64,000 nt of DNA. Origin: Anthostomella pinea. Taxonomy: Eukaryota > Ascomycota > Sordariomycetes > Xylariales > Xylariaceae. The stretch lies in assembly GCA_963556695.1 (NCBI GenBank), contig CAUWAG010000020.1:2046001-2110000 (forward strand), in the 5' to 3' direction. The notes under the pieces are model-generated. The model was not told where the DNA came from. It did not search any database and was given only the letters and a program-made list of their open reading frames with translations. Position numbers and translations under genes: made by a program. Positions 33,744 to 44,616 of this stretch are shown here, in pieces (within the stretch, counting starts at the first letter, position 1; each line of letters starts with the position of its first letter).

Positions 33744-35372
33744 ATGACCTCCGAAACCGACAATATCGTCCGCCCAGTAGGCACAGCGTAAGCCATCCCT
33801 ACACCCCCTATAGGCTATCAAGTCCCAACTAACCCAGCCCCCAGCGCCAAATTCAACACCAGCCGGCACAGCCTGGGCCTCTACCGCTCCGTCATCAACA
33901 CCAGCCGCTACACGGTCTCAAGGACCCTCCTGCAGCAACAGCAGACCTCACTAGCAACGGTGATCGAAAACGCGCTGGCGGCCGTGGTGCTGCGCCATGG
34001 CCTCCTGCGCGTGGGCATCGCGGGCGAGGACACCAAGGAGCCGGCCTTCGCGCACCTGCGCGCCATCTACATGAGGCGCATGATCGAGTGGGAGGAGCTG
34101 CGCGTCAGCAGCGAGGAATGGGACGAGCGCCTGCTGCGCTCCCTCGAGAGGCGCCATGAGCTGCTGTGGGAGGACCTGGCGCGCAAGCCGGGGTGGAAGA
34201 TCGTGGTGCATCATGATCCGCGGGATACGGGCACGGCGCTTCACGGTAATAATATCACCGAAGCCGTGAGTTTGGATATCTCATTCTGCTTCCACCACGC
34301 ATACGCCGACGGCAAAAGCGGCGCCATCTTCCACCGGGATCTAGTGTCCGCGCTCAACAGCAACTCCGCCAGCGCATCACATTCACAGCAGTCGCCCCCG
34401 GAACTCCAGAACCACATCCTCCCCCTGCCCAGCCCACCCGCCCTCCCACCACCCCTCGAGACCCTCGTGCCGCTCCCGCTCTCGTGGCCGTTCCTCCTGC
34501 GCACGATCTGGGCGGAGCTGCTGTACCCAGTCCTCGTGCCGGCCTTCGCGCAGCGCATGTTCGCGCAGGAGATGCCCTGGACGGGCGGCGTGATCGATGC
34601 CTCGAGCGCCGTGGTGCGGCAGCGGCTGCTGCAGATCCCGCAGAAGGAGCTGGTACGGGTGCTGGATGCGTGTCGGGCGCGGGGCGCGACGCTGACGGGG
34701 CTGGTGCATGCGCTGGTGCTGGGGGCTCTGTGCTGGGGTGGGAAGATGCGGGACGAAGCGGCGCACGCGTTTAGGGGCGAGACGCCCATCTCGCTGGCGG
34801 GCTATGCGGATCCCAAGTTCACAGACGTGTTTCGCGCGGAGGACTCGATGCATTGTCTCGTCACGGCGCATGTGAGTGTGTTTGATGCCGTGCTGGTGAA
34901 GAGGTTTCGGCGGGCTGGCTCTCGAACCGAGGAGAGAGAGGCACTTGTCTGGGACCTCGCCGCGGACGTGACGAAGAACCTGCACAAACGCGCTGCGGAA
35001 CTGCCGCGGGATGACATCTTGGGCTTGCTGCACTTCGTCTCGGACTGGCATGATTTCTTCCGCAAGAAGCTGGGTAAGCAGCGGGAGTGCAGTTGGGAGG
35101 TTAGTAACATTGGGAGTATGAAATCCCCGAAGGGGGCTATTATGGATGGGGGTAGCGATGGCTGGTGCATCGTGAGGTCCGTCTTCACCCAGGGTGCGGC
35201 TCCGGCGGGCGCTGCGTTCAAGGTCAACGTTGCGGGTGTTGAGGGCGAGGGCCTGACGCTCGCGGTTAGTTGGCAGGAGGGGATTGTGGATGATGAGGTC
35301 ATGGAGGGGGTTGTTCGGGATATGGGGCGCTGGCTGCACGGGTTGGGTGAGGGTGGGAGGTTGGATCTATAA
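33744..35372 (+). CDS. alcohol acetyltransferase-like protein (HxxxD acyltransferase fold)
   Basis: Exon 1 33744-33787 (MTSETDNIVRPVGTA), a short intron (GTAAGC donor, CCAG acceptor at 33844; the alternative AG at 33837 breaks frame), exon 2 33845-35372; 523 residues. The motif FCFHHAYADGKSG (near residue 185) is the HHxxxDG active site of the BAHD/condensation-type acyltransferases and fits the fungal alcohol acetyltransferase (AATase) family, with a later WEVSNIGSM stretch in place of the usual structural motif. Family reaction: acyl transfer from acyl-CoA to an alcohol or sugar hydroxyl; actual substrate unknown. No membrane segment apart from a moderately hydrophobic LSWPFLLRTIWAELLYPVLV. 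Codon use is GC-rich, unlike the relics to its right. Gene intact. Confidence 0.85.
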
Positions 35373-37070
35373 GGAAGGGCAGGAGGCTCGGGGCCTGGGG
35401 AACGGTTATCAATGTCCCAGGTACTCTTTATGTAGAGTCTTGTCTAATCAAATGTTTAATATTAGGATGAAGAGCTCGAGGCAGCCTCAGGGCTTGTTGC
35501 TCTTGGGAGACCTGGATTCGCGACGGTGAAAGGATCCGCGACGGTGACAGGATCTGCGAGGTGTCTTTCTCGGCGAAAGCCAACGACGTGACAATCGGCG
35601 GCGGAATAAGCAGTGATCCAATGCTTATCCCAGCCAATCAATCCTGAAGTACTGTTATATGAAGAGTTTGGAAGCAGACGAGGGCGGTGTCTCATGACTT
35701 ACGCACTTCAATCGATAGGTGTCTTGGTCTTCTTTCAGCAACTTACCTGGCCCTGGCCCCTGAGCATTAAGATCCGAAGTTGCTTGAACTAACATCGGTG
35801 CTTATTGAAATAATAAGTTCCATGCGAACAGGCACCACAGCCGGGGATCACTTTCACGGTCAAAAAGTGTTGCATTGCGATAGGGGTAGGTCCCGACGGG
35901 AACCTGCGAACAGCCGCCTGCTGTCGATGGTAGATGAGTGTACGACGAGTTTAGGATCAGAGAAGCCAGATTAAGATTCATACGAATATCTCTTTCATGA
36001 CCCAGCTGGGAAGCAGGTTCCAGTGATAGATTTTTTAAGGATCTACTAAGCGTCACTGTGTCCGCTTCATGTCAGCCGGCGTTGCCTGACCGAGAACCGC
36101 TTTGGTATCATTGCTTATTGTGGCCGGAATATGGATCGAATCTCCTAGCCCGGTTTGTACCCACGCAGTGGCCGACCACCGTAAATAGACAACGTATGTA
36201 CCACGTATAATTAGGATTTAGTGAAAGCCTCGAGCAGGCATCAGTACAGTATCGTAGTAGCCGCGTACAGGTGTCCAGGATGGTAATGGTTAGCGGTTCC
36301 ACGTGTATTTGCAATTGTAACAGGTAGAACTTTACGCAATGAGAACTTTCTCAGGGGAAAGTTCTCGTAAGTCGTTAGGTATGTATTAGCATGGCAGTTA
36401 CGGCATTAAATTAGATCCAGACCCATACCCTAGAACCGCTAACCATTACCATCCTTGCTACTTGTATTCCTTATAATGGAGCAATCCCAAAACGGTTGAC
36501 GTGAGGCGAATGATCCTCTGGCCAAGATCAGGGTCCAAGTGGGTGATGGATTCGTTGTTGCCTCTAGGAGCCAAAAATTCTAATCCTATTCGCGTGTAGC
36601 CTTGCAGGCGTGGGCCTCGGGGTCTCCGCGATAACCCGCATGCTGTGGGGTTGCAGGAACTGGGCTTACTTGTTATCTACTACCCCTTAAGGATACTTTC
36701 TATATTATTCTTTGCCCCTGTGACGCATTCTGCACTGGACGTGGCCTCCCAGGTGGGCTGTTGTAGGACTTTTCCTTGTAAATGCTTCCCTCGATCAGGT
36801 GTCGTGTCCAAAACTGTACCCAGCAGAGGTAAGAAAGAACTTTGCATTGAACTTGGTAATATTCTTTTCGTGTCAGTCAGTGGAACTTGTCTGGCAAATT
36901 GCCAAGGTACTGGAGAAAAGCACGAGCAGTTAGTGGCGATGTCCGTTGGCATATGTGGGTTCTCGTGTCTCTGACGGAGCGTACAAGTACAGCCGTAAAC
37001 CTTGCTTTGACAAAATAGCGTGACCTTTAACAAGTCACAACTCTTGTTTGTTAACTCTCTTGTGCCGGCA
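35373..37070. other. intergenic, contains an inverted repeat
   Basis: No gene supported. Besides the 23-bp inverted repeat listed next, a smaller one lies at about 36340-36369 (GAGAACTTTC..GGAAAGTTCTC). Confidence 0.45.
36277..36455. repeat. 23-bp inverted repeat flanking 133 bp (MITE-like)
   Basis: AGGATGGTAATGGTTAGCGG.. at 36277-36299 is the exact reverse complement of 36433-36455. The 133-bp interior is not palindromic apart from a small hairpin at 36340. The size (179 bp) and termini fit a MITE, but no target-site duplication is visible (TGTCC / TGCTA). Confidence 0.55.
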
Positions 37071-38807
37071 ATGACTCGTGTATCAATTTTTGCTTGTCTC
37101 CTTGCGGGCGCGCCGCCCCCCTAGCAGCGACTCTCCCCAGCTTCCTCGACGCGCGAGATGGCAGCTTCCAGGAGCCCCAGGGTCTTTGCGAAACAGACAA
37201 GAATGTGCAGCAATACTCGGGCTATATCAAGGGTAGAGGATGATATTGAGCTGTTCTTCTGGTACGCATCTACTCAAGACCCAAGCCCTACACCTTGGCA
37301 CCACCACACATGCGTTGCCTCATGATCTTGACTTGTGCAGCGTGTCGTCCCTTTTGAGAATTTGTCCAATGTGCGCTACCATGGTGTTCAGAGACTGATT
37401 GGTTCCAATCTGAGCTAACCCACGCAAACTTCAAGGTTTTTCGAAGCTCGCGAAGATCCAGACAAGAAGCCACTCGTGGCACAACTCAATGGAGGTCCGG
37501 GCGGTGGCAGTATCGATTTGATCGGAGCAACCGGGCCTTGTGTGTTTCAATACGCGCAAGACGAAGACCCTGTACGTGACGACCACAGCTTTATAGAGGT
37601 CGCGAACGTGATCTACATAGACTAACCGGTCGGCGTTGGGTTTTCAAAGGGTAGCGACGATAAGGTTCAACAGATAGATTCTACTAACAAAGCAGTTACA
37701 CTGCTTTGAAAGTTCTTCCAGAAACTCTACGAACACGACGAATTCTCCAAGTTCAAAGGTCGCGACACAGGAATATTCACCATCTCGTATGGAGGGATTA
37801 TTGTACCCGCATTGGCAAAGTACATACTGGAACAGAACGCGAGCAAGAACGGCGTGCCTATCAACCTCTAATGGCTCTTCATTGATAGCGGTTTGATGGA
37901 TCTTAAAATCGCAACAAAGTCCACAATCGATTACGCGTATAGTAATCCATACAAAAAGCTGCTTACGAACAAGAAAGACTACAACACTTTGCAAAAAAAG
38001 TTCACCAAGGATTATGTTCCACTATTCGAAAAGTGTAATGAATCCCAGGAAGATAGCGACTGCGAGGCTACTGCCGAGCAGGCGGAGAAGTTAACCCATG
38101 GCGGCGAGACTTACGGGGAATATAAGACAGAAGGCAGTATTTCATACCTCAAGGTGAAAGATGCTGGACATGGGACACTATGGGATCGTAAGTCACCCAC
38201 CCTCTGCCCAGGCATTATTTCACACTGTTGCTGACCTGAAGTAGAGCCTGTGGCTGGATGTGACGAGCCGTCTAACCTATAAGGCTAAAGGGTTCTATAG
38301 GGTTTATGTTCTGAGGTAAGTCAACACAAAAGACAATAGAGGCTTCTGTCAACTAGCAGACACTCAGATACTAAGGCTTGGTCTGAACTGGGTTCACTGA
38401 ATAGTCGAGTCGTCAGGAGATTTCTCCCACCTTAGGGTTGGCTAAGATGCTTAGATTAATCACTGAGGTAGAGACTGTCTATCTGTCTAGCTAGGAAATG
38501 TCCATCCTTATATATCCAATCTCTCCCTCACTGATGGGGTGGATATGTTGGATAACCTTGCTATCCAAGCTATCCTGGATATGTTGGATAACCTCGCTAT
38601 CCAAGCTATCCATCACGTGATGTCTTGATCACGTGACCTAGACGTTTCCTTGGCCCGTGCGTTCTCCCGGGTTCTTCCAGTTACTGTCCATCTTGTTGGG
38701 CCTGCCAGCGGGCCTCATTCCCTGTACGCCTCTCGTTGGTTCGTAACACTGGACTGGCTTGTTTCCGGCAATTTCTGGCAAACGGCCATTTAGTCTCTGA
38801 GGGTTAG
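37071..38807 (+). pseudogene. serine carboxypeptidase (peptidase S10), broken and split by an LTR
   Basis: The start MTRVSIFACLLAGAP looks like a signal peptide. S10 landmarks follow: QYSGYI, LFFW joined by an intron (37262-37435) to FFEAREDPDKKPLVAQLNGG, the oxyanion region NGGPGGGS (normally GPGxSS), YID-stop-PVGVGFS, the active-Ser site as FTISYGG (normally GESYGG), and KVKDAGHGTLWD (normally AGHxVP). Stops occur at about 37624 (TAA for CAA), 37707 (TGA for TGG) and 37870 (TAA); a frameshift lies near 37235. A last intron (GTAAGT at 38189 to TAG at 38244) leads to a final exon (QPVAGL..CFRQFLANG) interrupted at 38258 by a solo LTR; removing the LTR and one CTGGA copy restores frame to TAG 38805. 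Secreted or vacuolar exopeptidase originally; now dead. Confidence 0.82.
38254..38753 (-). mobile_element. solo LTR, copy 2, with TSD CTGGA
   Basis: The LTR spans 38259-38748 (490 bp) and reads TGTTACGAAC..CGTCACA on the minus strand. It is flanked by CTGGA at 38254-38258 and 38749-38753, a perfect 5-bp target-site duplication, so it marks a complete insertion reduced to one LTR by recombination. Same family as 2496-2983, in opposite orientation. It sits inside the last exon of the S10 pseudogene. Confidence 0.92.
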
Positions 38808-39435
38808 AGTTGGTGCATTCTACCGGTGCCTGTCACTGAAGTGGCATCAGGCGAACCACGAGGCGGCATGGTAGTGGGATTGCACGAGGGGAGTGTAACC
38901 TCCACGATAAAATACGTGGCTGGTTGAGGAGAAGGCAAGTCAGCGAGGCACGACTCAATCATCTGCTTGTAACTCAGGGCCGACCACACCGCTTCGCATT
39001 AAGCAACAACGCAAGCCGCGATCAAACCGGGGGCGAATGGGACAGCTCTACGGGAGTCATGGGTAGTTATAGATCAGTAGGGATAAATCCATGCAGTTGG
39101 CGTAGCCCTCTCGAGGTCCCTGTCTACATCGTTCCACACGCTCCACGTATTCCACACCGAGGAGGCTGAGTGTTGTGCTCAAACATTCTAGTAGCAGAAG
39201 TTACAGAAATCACGTCTCATTCAGAGGTCGCGACCAGTGCTTGCCTCAACCGCCGCACGATAGATCGAGTATCAAATACATCCGCCAAGCTATCTCGCGG
39301 GCGACATATTTATCACAGGACTACTACAGACCATTACTTCTAGGCCAACCCAAATGATGCTAAAGGCTGTGTGATGAGGTGATGCCGTTCATCGCCGGTG
39401 GCTACCCGCAGAGAAATCACGCCATTGTACTTAGA
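38808..39435. other. no gene seen
   Basis: Possibly the decayed upstream part of the SDR relic that follows; nothing recognisable. Confidence 0.35.
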
Positions 39436-39600
39436 TACGCAGCCGGCAAGCTGACGTGCTCAAATTCGCGTTCTCAGTCCCCAACCTATCCAACCACAGC
39501 GACAACATCAGGATCAACGGTATCTGGCCCGGGATGGTGCAGACGAATTTGATTCCTCGCCATCGGTGGGACATGTATCGCAGAGTATCTGGCTTTCATG
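39436..39600 (+). pseudogene. SDR C-terminal fragment
   Basis: TACGCAGCCGGCAAG encodes Y-A-A-G-K, matching the SDR catalytic YxxxK. One frameshift later the sequence reads DVLKFAFSVPNL..NIRINGIWPGMVQTNLIP, which fits the SDR segment after the active site (NIRVNxIxPGxVxTxL). No Rossmann start is found upstream. It borders the AT-rich desert. Confidence 0.55.
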
Positions 39601-39699
39601 GCAAGGTGGTGTCCACGGTGCAATGTTCGTTGAACAGTGAGGCCTTTAAGTAACCCTATCCTACAGACATAAAGTCGGACGTCTCTCCGTCTACGGCTC

Positions 39700-42234
39700 G
39701 TTCATGTCTCTACTTGCTCCCGTTCTCGACATCGTTCGCGGTTTCGCTTTACTTCCTGTTGGCAGCGTAGAGGTGCCGTAAACAAGAATATTATTGTTAT
39801 TATCGTACTGATACAGCTAATAGCTACGCGGAAGGCCTGATCTAGCTACAGAGCACGGACTACGTAACCTCTCTAACACACCCCTTCAACCCTAGAGCCG
39901 TCGAGATCGGTAAAAGTCATGGAATTCTTTTACTAGAAAACGTAAACCGGTTATTTAGTTATAAAATTTGCATATATTCGTTTACTAGTTTTTATATATC
40001 CTTAAAACCTTTCCGTTGCCCTTTTAAAAATACCATATTTCTTTAAAATCGATATGAACTTGCTATAAAGAGGGGCCAAGGTTTAATTATTAAATAAACT
40101 TCGCGTAAAGTTTAAGCATTAAAAGCTTAGTTAAGCTATTAGCAGCTATATTGTATATAAAAACATATTTAATTTCGAAATCTCTTGCTATCATACAGTC
40201 GATTATCTATGTATATTACAAACTAATATATCGAGTATATTCGGTATTATACGTGTTAAAAATTATAAACATAATATTGAATAAGTCCGTAAATAAAACA
40301 ATAACTTTTTTTTTAAAATATCTAGTTTTTATGAACATATACCTAATTACATATGGGATTAAGCTAGCAAGGATAAAAAAAAACCGCTTTAAAAATATAT
40401 ATATATATAATCTTTAATCAAAGTTCGGGTTTTTAAAATGTTAGCAAGTACGATATTGGCCTACATATTTAGTTTAAAGTTTGAAAAAAATACCTTTACA
40501 AAAAATAATACTAAATTTAAAAGTTTTAGCTAAATATCGCTAAAAGTAACAAACATTATCGACGTAAATTTATTTAGAGTTCGCGTTAGTTTTGAAAGCT
40601 TATTAATAATATGATTAATATCTAGTCTAGTACTAGTTCAAAAATAGTTCCAAAAACCTATACATGTAAAATACTTCTAAAAAAACCAATCTTACTTGGC
40701 AAAAGTCTTAACTTTAAAGAGTAAAATAGTAAAAACAAGCTTTACGTTAAAATTAGCATAATTCGTAAAAATCTTGCAGTAGTTTTCTTAGCATAAAAAA
40801 ATCTATTTATAATTAAGATTGCGTATAATATAATAGCAAAAAAATTCTAATACCTGGCTAAAATTCTTAACATTAAAAAATCCTTTAAGTTAATAAATAA
40901 CCGGATCGCAATTGGCTTTGGATTCTAACTGTAATGAAAATGTTATTAACGTATACGATTAAAAAATAACAAGTTTTTTATGCTTGAATATTATAAAAAT
41001 CTATATAAAACGGTTTAAAGCTGATAGTTTTTAGCTTGCTAAATAGTTCTTTAGACCGTTAAACAGATGCTATTGAATATCTATAAAAGGCCCAGTTAAG
41101 GTTTTAAACAATTTTAATACTATTAGAATAACTAGGTAGTGAATAGTAGTATACATACACGTCTTATAAAATTGAAACATATAAAAATACCGTAACGATA
41201 TTATATTAAAATAATAAAAACTTTGTATAACAAGAAGTACAAAAAGCACTTCTATTAAAATTAAGCTGATAATAGTAATATAAAGCTTGTAAATTGCTTG
41301 CTTAGTTATAGCCTTTTCAAAATTACTACATATAACTAAACGGACTTTATTTTAAAAAAAAGTCTCTGTTTATAGCAAAAGTTGAATTAAAAACCTACTG
41401 AATTAATAATGCTTATTAACTTTAAAGATATATACCAAATTAAAAGCCTTACAGGGTTTAAAACTATTAATCTATATGTCGAAAGCAGGTTTTTAAGCAT
41501 TTTAAGGTTTTAGTCGGCTTTTTATAAAAACTTGCAAAAAAGATTCTTTCAATTTTTAGCGATAAAACCCTATGTTTAGGTATAAGAATAATAAGCTTGT
41601 TAAGTAAAATATAAAAAGCTTTATTAAAAGCGGGAGTTTAAAGCAATCATTACTTTTTATTTTAACTTAAAATCAGGCTATTTATAGTTTATTTTTTCGA
41701 TTATCGCATGCTTTAAACGACTAGTCAATTAAGTATTAAGTAGATTAAAGCGTGTGACGGAACGCTTACCATAACTACTATGCCACGGCTGTTCCTCCCA
41801 AAATGATGTCAAATATTACGCGTGGCAGCTTGACATTCAGTGGTGGTACATGTACTCATGTCTGGGCTCCAGGACTCACCACATGGGCTACCTGTAACAG
41901 ACTATGACAAAGCGGATTATTTAAATATCAAGATCTTTTCTAAAAAGATCGAAAAAGAGTTCGTGAATTTTTTTTCTTCTTAACATTAATAGATGCGTTA
42001 TTGAATTTAGGTTTATTTGCCATTAACGATAATAACGGTAATTTTAGCTTAATGATGAGTCTGTAAGTAATTATTAAAAGATTTAGTACAATAAGAGTAT
42101 TAAAAGTTTAAATAGTTTTTTTGGGCTAGCTTTAAATTGATTAATAAAGGCGCCTTTTACATATATTAAAGATTATCGATAAGCCTTAAGTTCTTTAAAT
42201 CTTAAATTAATAGAAATAACTTTATAAAAAAGGT
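39700..42234. other. AT-rich, gene-free RIP-type desert, left part
   Basis: Very high A+T with abundant TpA and few CpN dinucleotides; no ORF of protein character on either strand. Such blocks in Pezizomycotina are typically transposons destroyed by repeat-induced point mutation. A solo LTR (41753-41909) with much more normal composition sits inside it. Confidence 0.8.
41748..41914 (+). mobile_element. small solo LTR with TSD AAGCG
   Basis: 157 bp (41753-41909) beginning TGTGACGGAACG and ending CTATGACA, flanked on both sides by AAGCG (41748-41752, 41910-41914). A related copy lies inverted at 59030-59184. TG..CA ends and a 5-bp duplication mark it as an LTR-retrotransposon LTR. It was inserted into the AT-rich desert after most of the RIP there, since it is far less AT-rich. 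Confidence 0.85.
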
Positions 42235-44098
42235 TAACGTAGGTCACAAGCGAGCGGCAATTACAAGCGAACGGCAACTTTTCACCAATCTTCTAACCAA
42301 CATGTCAAATAACTCGACCACAACGCATTTAATTCAATCTAATCAATCGGATTCTTCTTCTTCAGACGTTTCTATCTCTATTGTACAAGTTCGCGCATTA
42401 TGGCCAGTGTTGCCGCAAACGCCACAACGTCGCTCACGCGCTGCCGCCCTCCTTGGACGACGACTACCTTCACCCATTTCCTGTCTTGCCAGCTCACCAC
42501 CATCCTTTACAGCCTGGAGACCTACTGCATTTTCAACGGAAAGTACTCCTCCTTTCACTAGACGTTTGTTTTTTGTCCTCCGGCGTTTACTTAGTAGGTG
42601 ATTGGCCTCCTCTAGCTCGCGGACCCGGGAATCAACCAAAGCGACCTTGTGCATAAGACCGTATGTAGCCTTTGAAAACGAGCTCAACGCATCAATTATT
42701 GATGTAGGTGAGCTTCCCTGGTGGTTTCTGACTCGATTTCGGATATGAACCGATTGGTTGACCGCTTTGTTGATAGTGGTAGGCGTCTTCGAAGTCCAAG
42801 TAGTGGGTGGCAGATTGGCGTCTGGCGACGGTGTTCGTACGACAGCGACAGCATCCAGTTTCGAAATGACACTTTCTGGGTCAAAAGGAACAAGCCCAGT
42901 GGCACTGAAACCTGCTCGAATGTTCCCTGGCGTCATAGCAGCATTGTGTGCTTCACAAAACGCTGCAAGGAAGTCCTCCTTCGAAATATGGGTTATATGA
43001 CGCCGCATGAGATCCTCAATCATGCGACCGTACGCTCGTTTGAGCGGGCTAAAACAACTGACATCTAAAGGCTGGAGCCTGTGTGACGAGTGGGCAGGCA
43101 TACAAAGGGTAATAATGCTGTTGTTCTGGCAATATCTCTCAAAGATCTGGGAATGGTGGCTTTTGTGACCATCTAGGATGAGGAGGCGTTTACCGGCAGT
43201 CATACGCGGTCTGGTATACTTGTCGAAATGCCGAATCCATTCCAACCCAATCTCGTTCGTAGTCCACCCATTATCGGACACGGCCACCTTCCAATCGCGT
43301 GGTAATGTCGTGTCGCGATACCATGACGCGAGGTGGGTTTTGCCCTGTAGAATGATGAACGGCGGGACCACCCAACCATCAGCATTGACAGCAGAAATTG
43401 CTGTAGACCATTCCCTGTTGCCTTGCTGGGCTTGTCTAGGCCTACCACGTCTTTCGGCGCTTGTAATGACCATGCCGGACCCAATAATGCCCATCATAAA
43501 CCCAGTCTCGTCGAAGTTGTAAATATCCGCGTCTTGGATACCATGTTTCGCGATTGCCGCCGCAACTTGGCGAAACCACGCGCGATACGCGTCCGGATCT
43601 TCGTTCAAGACCCTCTCGTAGTCCATCCTCCGATGAAAACGCGTCCGGAGGCCTGGTGTACGTTTGATGAAGTTCGCCGTCCAGTTCTTTCCAACGCGTC
43701 CAGCCCCGCGCGCCGCCAACAATTGATTTGCCATATCTTCAACATAAGTGTACCGGGGCGGAAATGCTCGCGCATCCAGGTCGATTATGAAGGAACAAAT
43801 GGCATTCTCTTCAGAAACCGTAAGTTTCAAAGAATTAGGCATGCTATCGCGTCGTGATGGTCGGCCGGCGATTCTAGCCTTCAAGATATTGTATGGGACA
43901 TGGAAAGTCTTAGAAAGCTTGCCAATGGTAATATGAGGGTCGCGTCGCTTAGCTTGGACAGCAAGCTGTAAGTCTGATTCGCTATAACGCAATGCCATTA
44001 TTGTTGGTTGATCAATTAGGAGCCTTGATTGAAAGGTTGGGTGGCTGGTGAAAAGTTGCCGCTCGCTTGTAATTGCCGCTCGCTTGTGACCTACGTTA
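42235..44098 (-). mobile_element. intact pogo/Fot1-type DNA transposon with TA duplication
   Basis: The element spans 42237-44096 (1860 bp). Its terminal inverted repeats are 51 bp with one mismatch, beginning ACGTAGGTCACAAGCGAGCG on both ends, and TA lies immediately outside each (42235-42236, 44097-44098). Each TIR contains two tandem copies of ACAAGCGRGCGGCAA, a likely transposase-binding pattern. It carries one uninterrupted transposase gene on the minus strand. Composition is ordinary although both flanks are extremely AT-rich. Confidence 0.95.
42343..43998 (-). CDS. pogo/Fot1-family DDE transposase
   Basis: 551 residues in one exon, no stops or frameshifts. The N-terminus (about 1-60) is a psq-type helix-turn-helix (YSESDLQLAVQAKRRDPHITIGKLSKTF) followed by a CENP-B-type HTH domain (about 65-135, ending FIKRTPGLRTRFHRRMD). 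The DDE_1 catalytic core follows: first Asp in YNFDETGFMMG (about 165), second in LLILDGHKSH (about 275), third likely in HRLQPLDVSCFSPLKRAY (about 310). The C-terminus has a coiled-coil-like region and a zinc-knuckle-like CGVCGNTGHNARTC near 530, then an acidic end. Role: cut-and-paste transposition at TA. Both TIRs are present, so the element may be active. Confidence 0.95.
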   Translation of the reverse strand: MALRYSESDLQLAVQAKRRDPHITIGKLSKTFHVPYNILKARIAGRPSRRDSMPNSLKLTVSEENAICSFIIDLDARAFPPRYTYVEDMANQLLAARGAGRVGKNWTANFIKRTPGLRTRFHRRMDYERVLNEDPDAYRAWFRQVAAAIAKHGIQDADIYNFDETGFMMGIIGSGMVITSAERRGRPRQAQQGNREWSTAISAVNADGWVVPPFIILQGKTHLASWYRDTTLPRDWKVAVSDNGWTTNEIGLEWIRHFDKYTRPRMTAGKRLLILDGHKSHHSQIFERYCQNNSIITLCMPAHSSHRLQPLDVSCFSPLKRAYGRMIEDLMRRHITHISKEDFLAAFCEAHNAAMTPGNIRAGFSATGLVPFDPESVISKLDAVAVVRTPSPDANLPPTTWTSKTPTTINKAVNQSVHIRNRVRNHQGSSPTSIIDALSSFSKATYGLMHKVALVDSRVRELEEANHLLSKRRRTKNKRLVKGGVLSVENAVGLQAVKDGGELARQEMGEGSRRPRRAAARERRCGVCGNTGHNARTCTIEIETSEEEESD

Positions 44099-44616
44099 TC
44101 GGCCGTTGATTTAATACTAATTTAGCCTTTATAAAAATAAATGTTTTTTACATCTATAATCTTTTTCAATTTTAATACTTAAGTATTATATATTTTGACT
44201 CCGTAATTACGGTAACTATTCAAATAAGCTTTAAAAACTTTGACTTAGACCTTAATTAATTATTAACGCTTTTTTACTAATATAAACGTATGCTAGTAAT
44301 CTTTGGGTTTGAAAATAAAATAAGTATTAAATAAAAGCTTTATTATTTAATCATAAATAGATATACATCTGTTAATAAAGCAATTCGTAGCTAAGATTAA
44401 CTTTTATTAGCAATAATTTTACCAACTTCATCGAATATTTTTCCGGTTATAGCTAAAAGAAAGCTAAAAGAAAGTTGAAAGCTTTAATGCAAGGATTGTA
44501 CATCGTGTTAAATTTTTTTTTTTTGGGTTTCTTCAGTCTTTTCGTTTTGCGCCGGTATACTAGCTATAGCTCGCTTATATTCAATGCCGTTTTTAGCTAA
44601 ATACTACTTAAATTAT
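44099..44616. other. AT-rich desert, middle part
   Basis: Same RIP-type composition as 39.7-42.2 kb and no coding potential; the transposon at 42237-44096 interrupts what was once one block. Confidence 0.75.

Noticed and set aside
34383..35339. 318-codon antisense ORF inside the acyltransferase gene
   Set aside because: GC-rich sense coding gives long antisense frames; the sense strand has family motifs, the antisense none.
40151..40417. 88-codon ORF in the AT-rich desert
   Set aside because: Ile/Tyr/Lys-rich composition follows from base composition; no motif.
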